From CAZSSM01 sp964609385 (GTDB lineage Bacteria > Planctomycetota > Planctomycetia > Isosphaerales > Isosphaeraceae): 64,000 nucleotides of DNA. The notes beneath the pieces were generated by a model. That model searched no databases and was not told where the DNA came from. It was given only the letters and a program-made list of their open reading frames with translations. Position numbers and translations under genes: made by a program. Of the stretch, positions 20,808 to 28,482 are shown one piece after another. The DNA is taken from the NCBI GenBank assembly GCA_964609385.1, contig CAZSSM010000034.1:1-64000 (forward strand). Reading direction: 5' to 3'. Each line of letters opens with the position of its first letter. The stretch's first letter is position 1.

Positions 20808-23800
20808 GTGTCCGATTACCGATCAATTGCAATGCATGCTATATTTCGTCGGAACCGACCTGACACCCATCCATCACGACAACGTTCTCACCTCCAGGTC
20901 ACCCCCTTGGAAGTCCGCTTGCTGATGGCCGGCGACCTCCCGTCCCTCGATCCGGGCGACGGTTCTCCTGGCCCCTCACCGGCGGCCGAGATCGAAACGA
21001 TCGAGCAAACGCCCACGATCGCCGCGTCCGGGATCGGCCCTGGTTCGGTCGAACTGACCTCCGATCAGATCCGGCTCCTCCACTACAAGCAGTTCGAAGT
21101 TCTCACCCCCGAACAGGTCGTCCACCTGACCCCAGATCAGGTCGCCTCGATCCCCAGCGCCTACTGGCTCAAGACGATCTCGGTGGCCACCCGAGCCGCC
21201 CTCACGACCGAGCAGATCCACTCTCTCGATGTCGGCAGCATCGGCATCCACCTCTTAACCACCGATCAGATCGCCCTGTTGACGACCGACCAGGTCGGGC
21301 AACTCGGCCCCGATCACCTGTTCCTGCTCCCGATCGAACAGATCCCCCATGTCACGACCCAGCAGATCGCCCAACTCGATCTGACAACCTTCGATCCGAT
21401 CTCTCCCGAATGGCGGAACGCCCTCAGCGCCGATCAGGTGCGGGCGATTCCCGTCGAGATCGTCAACCAGCGGCTCCTCCGATTCACCCCCACCCAGATC
21501 AGCCAATTGAGTCCCGAGCAAGTCCAGGCCCTCGACTTCAAGCAGTTCCAACACCTCGGGCCCGACCAGATCATCCACCTCACCAAAGATCAGATCGGCT
21601 CCATCCCCACCGGATTCTGGTTCAAGACGATCTCGGACGAATCGCGGCAGGCCCTCACGAAGAAGCAAATCAAGGGGATCAATCTCGGCCAAGTCGGCGT
21701 CCATCTGTTAACAACCGACCAGATCGCCGCCCTCAGCGCCCAGCAGGTCAAGGTCCTCCGCGACTTCGAGCTGTTCCTCCTGCCCACCCAGCTCGTCCCC
21801 TATGTCGATCCCGAGCAGATTCAGGCCATCGCGCTCCAAGACTTCGACCTCATCGGTCCAGAGGCCCGCGACGTCCTCGGCGGCACCCAAATCCGCGCTT
21901 TGCCCCTCGAGATCATCACCCAACGCATCCACCTGCTCACCGACGCCCAGATCGGCCAGCTCAGCGTCGACCAGGTTCATGCCCTCGACTTCAAGCAGTT
22001 CCAATACCTCGGACCCGACCAGATCATCCACCTCACCAAAGATCAGATCGGTTCCATCCCCTCGGGAACCTGGTTCAAGACGATCGCCGAGGCGTCGCAA
22101 CAGGCTCTGACGAACAAACAAGTCAAAGCCCTTAACCTCAACGATGTCGGTGTCCACCTATTGACGTCCGACCAGGTCTCCGCCCTCAGCGCCAGGCAGG
22201 TCAAGACGCTCCGCGACTTCGAGCTGTTCCTCCTGCCCACCCAGCTCGTCCCCTATGTCGATCCCGAGCAGCTCCAAGCCATCGCGATCCGCGACTTCGA
22301 CCTCATCGGCCAGGGAGCCCGCGACGTCTTCGATGCCACCCAGATCCAAGCCCTGCCCCCCGAAATCATCAACCAACGCGTCCACCTGCTCACCGATGCT
22401 CAGATCGACCAGCTTGGCCCTGGGCAGGTTCAAGCCCTTGACTTCAAGCAATTCCAACATCTCGGGCTCGACCAGATCGCCCACCTCAATGACGTCCAGC
22501 TCGGATCGATTCCCAGCGGGTTCTGGTTCAAGAGTATCGGGTCGGACGCGCGGGCCGCGCTGACGAACGACCAGGTTCAAGCCCTCGACCTCAACAAAGT
22601 TCCCGTCCACCTGTTGACGAACGACCAGATCGCCGTCCTGAGCCCCGATCAGGTCAGGACGCTTCACGACGACGAACTGTTCCTCCTACCCACCTCATTG
22701 ATCCCCCACGTCGATCCCGAGCAACTCCAGGCCATCTCGCTCGGAAACTTCGACCTCATCGCCCGCGAAGCCCGCGAGGTTCTCGACGGCGCTCAGATCC
22801 AAGCGCTCCCGGTCCCCGTGATCGCCGAGCGCATCGCGGTCTTGTCCGAATCGCAGGTCGATCAACTCAGCCCGGCCCAACTCCAAGGGCTCTCCTTCCG
22901 ACAGTTCTCGATGCTGGACGACTCCCAGATCATCCACCTCTCGACCGATCAGGTCGCCTCGATCCCCAGCGGGTTCTGGTTCAAGTCGATCCCCGAAGTG
23001 TCGAGGGCTACCCTGAACGCCGAGCAGATCGGCGTGATCGACCTGGAGATCGTCGGGGTTCATCTGCTGACACCAGCTCAGATCGCCCAACTCACCCCTG
23101 AGCAGGTCGCCCAACTCGAGCCGTCCGAGCTGTTCCTGCTACCGCCCGAGCAAGTTCCCCAGATCACGAACGTGCAGTTGGCGGGGATCAACGACTACCA
23201 GGAGTTCAGCCTGATCTCCCCGGAAGCCCGTGCAGCGATGTCGCAGGCCCAGTGGCTCGCCCTGCCGATGAGCGTGCTCGAGAAGGTCCCGATGGGCAGC
23301 ATCCCCTCGACCGACGGCCTCGCCTCCGATCTCCGGACGCTCCGCGAGCGTGACACAATCTTCAGCCTGGTTCCCGTCGAGGCAGCCTCCCACGTCGTCG
23401 CGCAAAGCGGCTCGTGGTCCGATCCATCGACATGGGCCAACGCGGAGGTGCCCAACGACGGCGCCGACGTCTGGATCCCCCACGGCTTCGACGTCCACTA
23501 CGACCTCGACGCCGATCAGGCGACGCGGCTCCGAACGATTCGGGTCGACGGCGCGTTGCGGTTCGCCCACGACCGCTCGACCTTGATGCTCGTCGACACG
23601 ATCTTCGTGACGACCGAGGGTGCGTTCCAGATCGGCACCGCCGAGACGCCGATCGGCCCCGACGTCTCGGCCATCGTCCGATTCACCAACGACGGCCCGA
23701 TCGACCTGAGTTGGGACCCGATGCAGCTCTCGCGTGGGTTGAACTCGCGCGGGGCGATCGACTTCCACGGCCACGCCGTCACACCGTTCCTCGACCTGGC

Positions 23801-25352
23801 CGTCGCGCCCCGAGTCGGCGACACCGAACTGGTCCTCAGCGCCTCGCCGACCGGCTGGCGTGTCGGCGATCGCTTGCTGGTGCCGGGCACCGATGCCGAC
23901 GAGGTCCTGGATGAAATCCGGACGATCCTTGCGATCGACGGGGATCGCGTCACCCTCGACGCTCCGTTGGCGTTCGACCATCTCGGACCCGACGGCCGGC
24001 CCGAAATCGACGTCCACGTCGCCCACCTGGACCGTAACGTCCGCTTCGAGAGCGAGTCGCACGAGATCGCCCGACAAGGGCATATCATGCTCGTGCATAA
24101 CCCCGACATCGAGATCCATAACGTCAGCTTCGATCATCTGGGACGGTCCGACAAAACGCAGATGGTCAACGATCCGATGATGGACATGATGAATGGGGGC
24201 ATCGTTCCGGGGACCGGGACCAACCGTCGAGGCCGCTATGCGTTGCACTTCCACCGCCACATGGTGGCTCTGACGCCGACGGCCGAACCGTCGAGGGTCA
24301 CCGGGAGCGTGGTGATGTCCAGCCCGGGCTGGGGCTTCGTCAACCACTCCAGCAACGTCGACTTCGTGGGCAACGTGTCGTATCAGGTGGCCGGGTCGGG
24401 GTTCGTCACCGAGGACGGCGACGAGATCGGTCGGTTCCACGACAACCTGGCCGTCCGGAGTGTCGGCTCGGGTCTGAGTTCGGGCGACCGGGACCGCGAG
24501 TTGGCCCACGACTTCGGCCATGCCGGCAACGGCTTCTGGTTCCAGGGGCCAGGCGTCGCGGTGACCGACAACATCGCCTCAGGGCACGCCGGCGCAGCCT
24601 TCGCCTACTTCACCCAGTCGGCCCGTGCGCAGTTCCAGTCCAGCAACGTCGACTGGGTCGACCCGAGCTACCTCGAAGGCCGCGACGAGATCCGCGTCCG
24701 CGACTTGCCGCTCCGCCAGTTCGATGACAACGTCGCCTACGCTTCCGGCGGCGGCCTGGAGACCTGGTATCACCAGCACCGACTCGACGATGCGCTGACC
24801 AGCCAGATCAACGATTTCCTCGCCTGGAACATCCCGGATGACGCTTTGTTCATGCCGTTCACTGGTCACGTCCAGTTCACCAACATGACCCTCCTAGCCG
24901 GTCCCGACGGCTCCTACGCGAACACGTCGGCGATGTTTATCAACGATCGGACCCGCGACTTCGCCTTCGACTCGGTCGAGGTCTACGGCTACGAAGTCGG
25001 CCTCTCGGTCCCGGTGCGCGGCCATACCGAGATCGTCGGCGGGACCTACCAGGCGGCCAACGCCATCCTGATCCGGGGGGCCGTCGAGCCCGACCGTTCG
25101 GTCTTGATTCGGGGCACCCCCACCTTCCTGGAACTGCCCGCCGATTCAGGGGTCACTTACCAGTACGATTACCGTCTGATCGGTTTCCCCAATTTGGTCG
25201 AGATCGAGTCGACCGACGTCATCCAGATCGACACCGGACGCTATTCGATGATGCAACTCTATTACCTGCATCAGAACCCTGACAACACCTATGAAGAACT
25301 GCCCAATATCTTCGGGTGGCTCGGACTCCAGAAGTCGGACCCGCTGCCCTAA
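20808..25352 (+). CDS. Giant secreted protein: LEPR-XLL-like N-terminus, five 151-residue repeats, G8 domain and beta-helix
   Basis: A 1514-residue protein. Near the N-terminus, LEVRLLMAGD resembles the LEPR-XLL motif of large planctomycete surface proteins. From about residue 83 to 837 it consists of five consecutive 151-residue units built from short L-T/S-x-x-Q-I/V-x-x-L steps. Each unit contains a D/K-Q-I/V-G/A-SIP-x-x-x-W-F/L-K signature and, in most, an ELFLLP signature. After them, SGSWSDPSTWANAEVPNDGADVWIP starts a G8 domain (about 865-980). A right-handed beta-helix-like region with many short parallel-strand repeats (HNPDIEIHNVSFDHL, WGFVNHSSNVDFVGNVS) fills about 1090-1440. The architecture suggests an extracellular stalk presenting a carbohydrate-active or adhesive head. 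GTG at 20808 is preferred because AGGGAG lies seven bases upstream; other in-frame starts exist. Confidence 0.8.
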   Translation: MSDYRSIAMHAIFRRNRPDTHPSRQRSHLQVTPLEVRLLMAGDLPSLDPGDGSPGPSPAAEIETIEQTPTIAASGIGPGSVELTSDQIRLLHYKQFEVLTPEQVVHLTPDQVASIPSAYWLKTISVATRAALTTEQIHSLDVGSIGIHLLTTDQIALLTTDQVGQLGPDHLFLLPIEQIPHVTTQQIAQLDLTTFDPISPEWRNALSADQVRAIPVEIVNQRLLRFTPTQISQLSPEQVQALDFKQFQHLGPDQIIHLTKDQIGSIPTGFWFKTISDESRQALTKKQIKGINLGQVGVHLLTTDQIAALSAQQVKVLRDFELFLLPTQLVPYVDPEQIQAIALQDFDLIGPEARDVLGGTQIRALPLEIITQRIHLLTDAQIGQLSVDQVHALDFKQFQYLGPDQIIHLTKDQIGSIPSGTWFKTIAEASQQALTNKQVKALNLNDVGVHLLTSDQVSALSARQVKTLRDFELFLLPTQLVPYVDPEQLQAIAIRDFDLIGQGARDVFDATQIQALPPEIINQRVHLLTDAQIDQLGPGQVQALDFKQFQHLGLDQIAHLNDVQLGSIPSGFWFKSIGSDARAALTNDQVQALDLNKVPVHLLTNDQIAVLSPDQVRTLHDDELFLLPTSLIPHVDPEQLQAISLGNFDLIAREAREVLDGAQIQALPVPVIAERIAVLSESQVDQLSPAQLQGLSFRQFSMLDDSQIIHLSTDQVASIPSGFWFKSIPEVSRATLNAEQIGVIDLEIVGVHLLTPAQIAQLTPEQVAQLEPSELFLLPPEQVPQITNVQLAGINDYQEFSLISPEARAAMSQAQWLALPMSVLEKVPMGSIPSTDGLASDLRTLRERDTIFSLVPVEAASHVVAQSGSWSDPSTWANAEVPNDGADVWIPHGFDVHYDLDADQATRLRTIRVDGALRFAHDRSTLMLVDTIFVTTEGAFQIGTAETPIGPDVSAIVRFTNDGPIDLSWDPMQLSRGLNSRGAIDFHGHAVTPFLDLAVAPRVGDTELVLSASPTGWRVGDRLLVPGTDADEVLDEIRTILAIDGDRVTLDAPLAFDHLGPDGRPEIDVHVAHLDRNVRFESESHEIARQGHIMLVHNPDIEIHNVSFDHLGRSDKTQMVNDPMMDMMNGGIVPGTGTNRRGRYALHFHRHMVALTPTAEPSRVTGSVVMSSPGWGFVNHSSNVDFVGNVSYQVAGSGFVTEDGDEIGRFHDNLAVRSVGSGLSSGDRDRELAHDFGHAGNGFWFQGPGVAVTDNIASGHAGAAFAYFTQSARAQFQSSNVDWVDPSYLEGRDEIRVRDLPLRQFDDNVAYASGGGLETWYHQHRLDDALTSQINDFLAWNIPDDALFMPFTGHVQFTNMTLLAGPDGSYANTSAMFINDRTRDFAFDSVEVYGYEVGLSVPVRGHTEIVGGTYQAANAILIRGAVEPDRSVLIRGTPTFLELPADSGVTYQYDYRLIGFPNLVEIESTDVIQIDTGRYSMMQLYYLHQNPDNTYEELPNIFGWLGLQKSDPLP
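21054..23318 (+). repeat. Five in-frame tandem repeats, 453 bp (151 codons) each
   Basis: The codon for the Q of the D/K-Q-x-G/A-SIP signature falls at 21138, 21591, 22044, 22497 and 22950, exactly 453 bases apart each time. A second anchor (Y/F-KQF) falls at the same spacing in units 1 and 2. DNA identity is highest between units 2 and 3, which share long nearly identical stretches, and lower in units 1 and 5. No insertion or deletion has disturbed the period. Confidence 0.9.
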
Positions 25353-25679
25353 GCTCACTCGCGAGCGTCGACGATCGTCGCGTGTGCTCTTCACGACGGT
25401 CGTCGAGGCCGGTCCGGTCGGCCGACGCTGCCGTTCTTCGAGTCGGCTCCCGGATGAGATCCTCACCGGGAGTCCGCTTCGTTGCGCGATCGGTCCCTCC
25501 GAACCGAGCCGGTGGTCGGATTGTCCAACGCGAGGGGTTCTCTTCGTTCGCGTTGGGACCGTATCATGGTCAAGGATCAGATAAGAGACATAAGATGGCG
25601 AAGGGTCGAGGTGTCGGAGCGGACCGGTCCGCTCGGGCGAAGGCTCGATCCGAGGCGCGTGACGCGGTCATCCTCGACG
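25353..25679. other. Intergenic region upstream of the bpX-type operon
   Basis: About 330 bases between the giant protein and the first gene of the ternary-system operon. A 12-base palindrome CGACGATCGTCG lies near the left end. No gene was recognised; the operon promoter is presumably here. Confidence 0.5.
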
Positions 25680-26351
25680 ATGCTTCAAGAGTTCCTCGAT
25701 CAATTGTTGTATGAGGGCCGGATCACGGTCGACCCGCCGACCCACCTAACCTCAAGCGACCTCGAGGAGGCCACCACGGCGCTCGCTCGGTTCGAGGTTT
25801 CGTGGCGGCTCGGGTTGGCCTTCGAGCCCCCGCGATTCGACCCCGAAGCCGCTTTGGGAGCCGCCGTCCGGTTCGCCCGCGCCGCCCAGGCGGTCGTCTT
25901 CCGTGACGTCGCGCTGGCCGACCTGGACACCTTGAAGGACCCGATCGCCATGCCCGATCCTCGAGATCCGGCAGCGCACTACGCGGTCGACCTGACCTTC
26001 CGGTTCCTGCCCGACCTGATCCGCTTCGCGCGGTCCGCCGCCGAGGGCGATCCGCTGGTCGATCGGCTCCGCGACTGGGCCGTCACATGGCCCCTCTCCT
26101 CGATCGGACTAGCCGGGCTCGACCCTGAGGCGATCGGTCGGAACCTTGGGCCGATCCGCGATCAGCCCACCCTCCGCCAACTCTATGTCGATCGGATCGT
26201 CCACGCCCAGGACACCGGTCGGCTCGACGACCCCGCGATCCGCGACGTGGTCCGATCGGCCCTGGGACTGCAGACCCACCTGGCCCCTGAGTTGGCCCGT
26301 GCCCTGGACGACCTCGACACCCCATCTCCCCTCGATGAGTCCGCCGCATGA
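25680..26351 (+). CDS. First gene of MoxR-vWA-beta-propeller (bpX-type) ternary system
   Basis: A 223-residue, mainly alpha-helical, hydrophilic protein with no signal peptide or membrane segment and no catalytic motif I recognise. Two stretches stand out: AVDLTFRFLPDLIRFARSAAEGDPLV and WAVTWPLSSIGLAGL, which resemble the small helical component encoded beside MoxR ATPases in bpX-type systems (possibly bpX0 or bpX1, by memory only). Its stop overlaps the MoxR start as ATGA, so the two are translationally coupled. The function is inferred from position: an accessory or sensor component of the ATPase complex. The ATG at 25680 gives a compact gene; the frame stays open upstream to 25482 without a clear ribosome site. 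Confidence 0.65.
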   Translation: MLQEFLDQLLYEGRITVDPPTHLTSSDLEEATTALARFEVSWRLGLAFEPPRFDPEAALGAAVRFARAAQAVVFRDVALADLDTLKDPIAMPDPRDPAAHYAVDLTFRFLPDLIRFARSAAEGDPLVDRLRDWAVTWPLSSIGLAGLDPEAIGRNLGPIRDQPTLRQLYVDRIVHAQDTGRLDDPAIRDVVRSALGLQTHLAPELARALDDLDTPSPLDESAA

Positions 26352-27649
26352 GTTCGTCCCATCCGACCCACCGCACCGGGCCCGATCCCACATCCGGTTC
26401 AGTCTCCGCCGACGCACTTGACCTCGATGCGTCCTTGAACCAGCCCGAGGCCCAACGGCTGGTTCATCGACTCCGACGCGATGTGCTGGAGCCGCTCAAG
26501 CGTCAGTTCGTTGGCAAGGATGAGATCATCGACCTGCTCGGCCTCTGTCTGGTGGCGCGGGAGAACCTGTTCCTGCTCGGCCCGCCGGGCACGGCCAAGA
26601 GCGCTTTGGTCCAGCAACTGGCGGCACGGATCGACGGTCGCGTCTTCGACTACCTGCTGACACGGTTCACCGAGCCCAACGAGATCTTCGGCCCCTTCGA
26701 CATCGCCAAGCTCCGCGACGGCCTGCTGGAGACCAACACCGAAGGGATGCTCCCGGAGGCCGACCTGGTCTTCCTCGATGAGTTGCTCAACGCCAACAGC
26801 GCGATCCTCAACAGCCTCCTGCTCGTGCTCAACGAGCGCGTCTTCCGTCGAGGGCGCGAGACCCGGCGCCTGCCGACGCTCTTAGTCGTCGGCGCCAGCA
26901 ATCACCTGCCCGAGGACGACGCGCTCCAGGCCCTCTTCGACCGGTTCCTGGTCCGCGTCCCCTGCCCCAACGTCCCCGAGGAACGGCTCGGCCAGGTGCT
27001 CCAGGCCGGCTGGGGCCTCGAGGGTGGACGTCGAAACGGACCTGAATCCGACACATCCTCACAGGAAATTGATGAGATATCTCTCTCCGATCGGCTCGAC
27101 GTCGACTCGGTCCGCCGCCTGCACCGCTTGATCCTGAGCATCGACTTGGCGCCGCTCCGCACGCGGTACGCCGAGGTGATCCTCGGGCTCCGGCGCGCCG
27201 GCCTGGCCCTCTCCGACCGCCGGGCCGTCAAGCTCCAACGGCTCGTCGCCGCCAGCGCCCTGCTCTGTGGACGAACTCAGGCCAACATCACCGACCTCTG
27301 GGTGCTCCGCTACGTCTGGGATTCCGAGCCCGAGCAGGAACTGCTCGCCTCGCTGGTCACGCAGGTCCTGGACTCGGCCGACGACCGCCAACGTCAACTC
27401 GGTCATCCCCGATCGCAGGTCAACGACGCGCCCGACGCCGACAAGCTCGATGAGGATCTGGACCGCCTGGCCTCGGAGTTGGAGGCCGACCCGTCCACCC
27501 TCAACGGGGCCGATCGCGCCCAGATCCAGGACCAACTGGCCCTGCTCACCGCCCGCTGCCAATGGGTGCCCGACGCCCAGCGGCGAGCTTACCTCGAAGA
27601 CCGGACCAGCCTGCTTTGGAACCGACTCGCCCCCGCCCCGTCGGCCTGA
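26348..27649 (+). CDS. MoxR-family AAA+ ATPase of the ternary system
   Basis: A 433-residue AAA+ protein. Walker A is GPPGTAKS (78-85), Walker B is LVFLDELLN (D144, E145), the sensor-1 region reads VVGASNHLPEDD, and the arginine-finger region is LQALFDRFLVRVPCP. These define the MoxR/RavA branch, which usually remodels partner proteins together with vWA-domain proteins. A lid domain and an acidic, helical C-terminal extension (about 340-433) follow. It overlaps the upstream gene by four bases and is the likely motor of the complex. A short A/T-richer patch at about 27055-27095 falls in a linker between the ATPase core and the lid. Confidence 0.88.
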   Translation: MSSSHPTHRTGPDPTSGSVSADALDLDASLNQPEAQRLVHRLRRDVLEPLKRQFVGKDEIIDLLGLCLVARENLFLLGPPGTAKSALVQQLAARIDGRVFDYLLTRFTEPNEIFGPFDIAKLRDGLLETNTEGMLPEADLVFLDELLNANSAILNSLLLVLNERVFRRGRETRRLPTLLVVGASNHLPEDDALQALFDRFLVRVPCPNVPEERLGQVLQAGWGLEGGRRNGPESDTSSQEIDEISLSDRLDVDSVRRLHRLILSIDLAPLRTRYAEVILGLRRAGLALSDRRAVKLQRLVAASALLCGRTQANITDLWVLRYVWDSEPEQELLASLVTQVLDSADDRQRQLGHPRSQVNDAPDADKLDEDLDRLASELEADPSTLNGADRAQIQDQLALLTARCQWVPDAQRRAYLEDRTSLLWNRLAPAPSA

Positions 27650-28482
27650 ACCGGAGGCCGAACCCGGAGGCCGATCCACCGATTGAGGACCGCGAGGCCG
27701 GTCCTTGGGCGGTCGCGCTGCCGATCGTCCACAGCGCGTCGTTGATCCGGCTCTGGCGACGGACTGAGATCCGGGTCTTGGAGGATCGCGAGTCCGGCCG
27801 GCTCTGGCTCCGCGGCGATCACCACGACGAAGCGCTCGACGGCCTGCTCCGGGCGCTCCTCGGTGCGCATCGGTACCGGGTCCGCCCCGACGACCAGCTC
27901 GTCCCCCAAGGGCGCCGGGTGCCCCAAGGCCTGTTGCCCCAAGGCGACTGGATCCCGCTCCGCGAGCACGTCAGGCTCCAGGCACCCGAGTCGTCCGCGC
28001 CGCCGACGGTCGAGGACCGCGCCGCCTTCCGCCTGGTCCGCGACTCGAGGCCCCGCGAGGCGACGTTGATGGCCCTGCTCTTCGATACTTGGAGCACCTA
28101 CGCCCTCAGCGCCCCGGAAGTCCGACTCGAACCGCTCCGCTTCGCCGTCGAGCCAGGTGGCCTCTGCGTCCTGTGGGGCACGCCCCTACCGCCGATCCCG
28201 GGTAAGCTCTACGCCGAAGCCGATCGCCTAGCCGTTCCCTTGGGGTGGGCCTGGCGACCTCGCCTACAACCCGGGCTGGTCCGGACCTTGCTCGAACTCG
28301 TACCCGAGGAACTCGCCATCCTCGATCCCGACGGCCCCGCCGAAGTCCTCGAGGAGGCCGACTTCGTTCCCGCGACCCGCGCGTCGATCCGGCTCACGGG
28401 GCGTCGGCTCAGGACCAATCCGGATCCGGCCGACGGCGACCGGACCGTATTCGCTCCCGAGGAGCCGACCGATGACGACTGA
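27562..28482 (+). CDS. Ternary-system component of unknown fold (bpX-type)
   Basis: Up to 306 residues, soluble, rich in Leu, Arg, Pro and Asp. Features include WAVALPIVHSASLIRLWRR, a repetitive VPQGRRVPQGLLPQGDWIPL segment (tandem PQG steps), FRLVRDSRPREATLMALLFDTWSTYALSAPE and FAVEPGGLCVLWGTPLPPIPGKLYAE. This is not a P-loop or nuclease that I can recognise. It matches in position and general character a bpX-family accessory protein of MoxR-vWA-propeller systems, but I cannot say which one. The only ATG (27562) would overlap the MoxR gene by 88 bases, which is long. A shorter protein from a rare start codon near the end of MoxR is possible. Its stop overlaps the next gene by 11 bases. Confidence 0.6.
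   Translation: MGARRPAASLPRRPDQPALEPTRPRPVGLNRRPNPEADPPIEDREAGPWAVALPIVHSASLIRLWRRTEIRVLEDRESGRLWLRGDHHDEALDGLLRALLGAHRYRVRPDDQLVPQGRRVPQGLLPQGDWIPLREHVRLQAPESSAPPTVEDRAAFRLVRDSRPREATLMALLFDTWSTYALSAPEVRLEPLRFAVEPGGLCVLWGTPLPPIPGKLYAEADRLAVPLGWAWRPRLQPGLVRTLLELVPEELAILDPDGPAEVLEEADFVPATRASIRLTGRRLRTNPDPADGDRTVFAPEEPTDDD

Noticed and set aside
23139..24521. 460-residue open frame on the minus strand
   Set aside because: Antisense to the repeat and G8 region of the giant protein; its periodic sequence is simply the mirror of those repeats.
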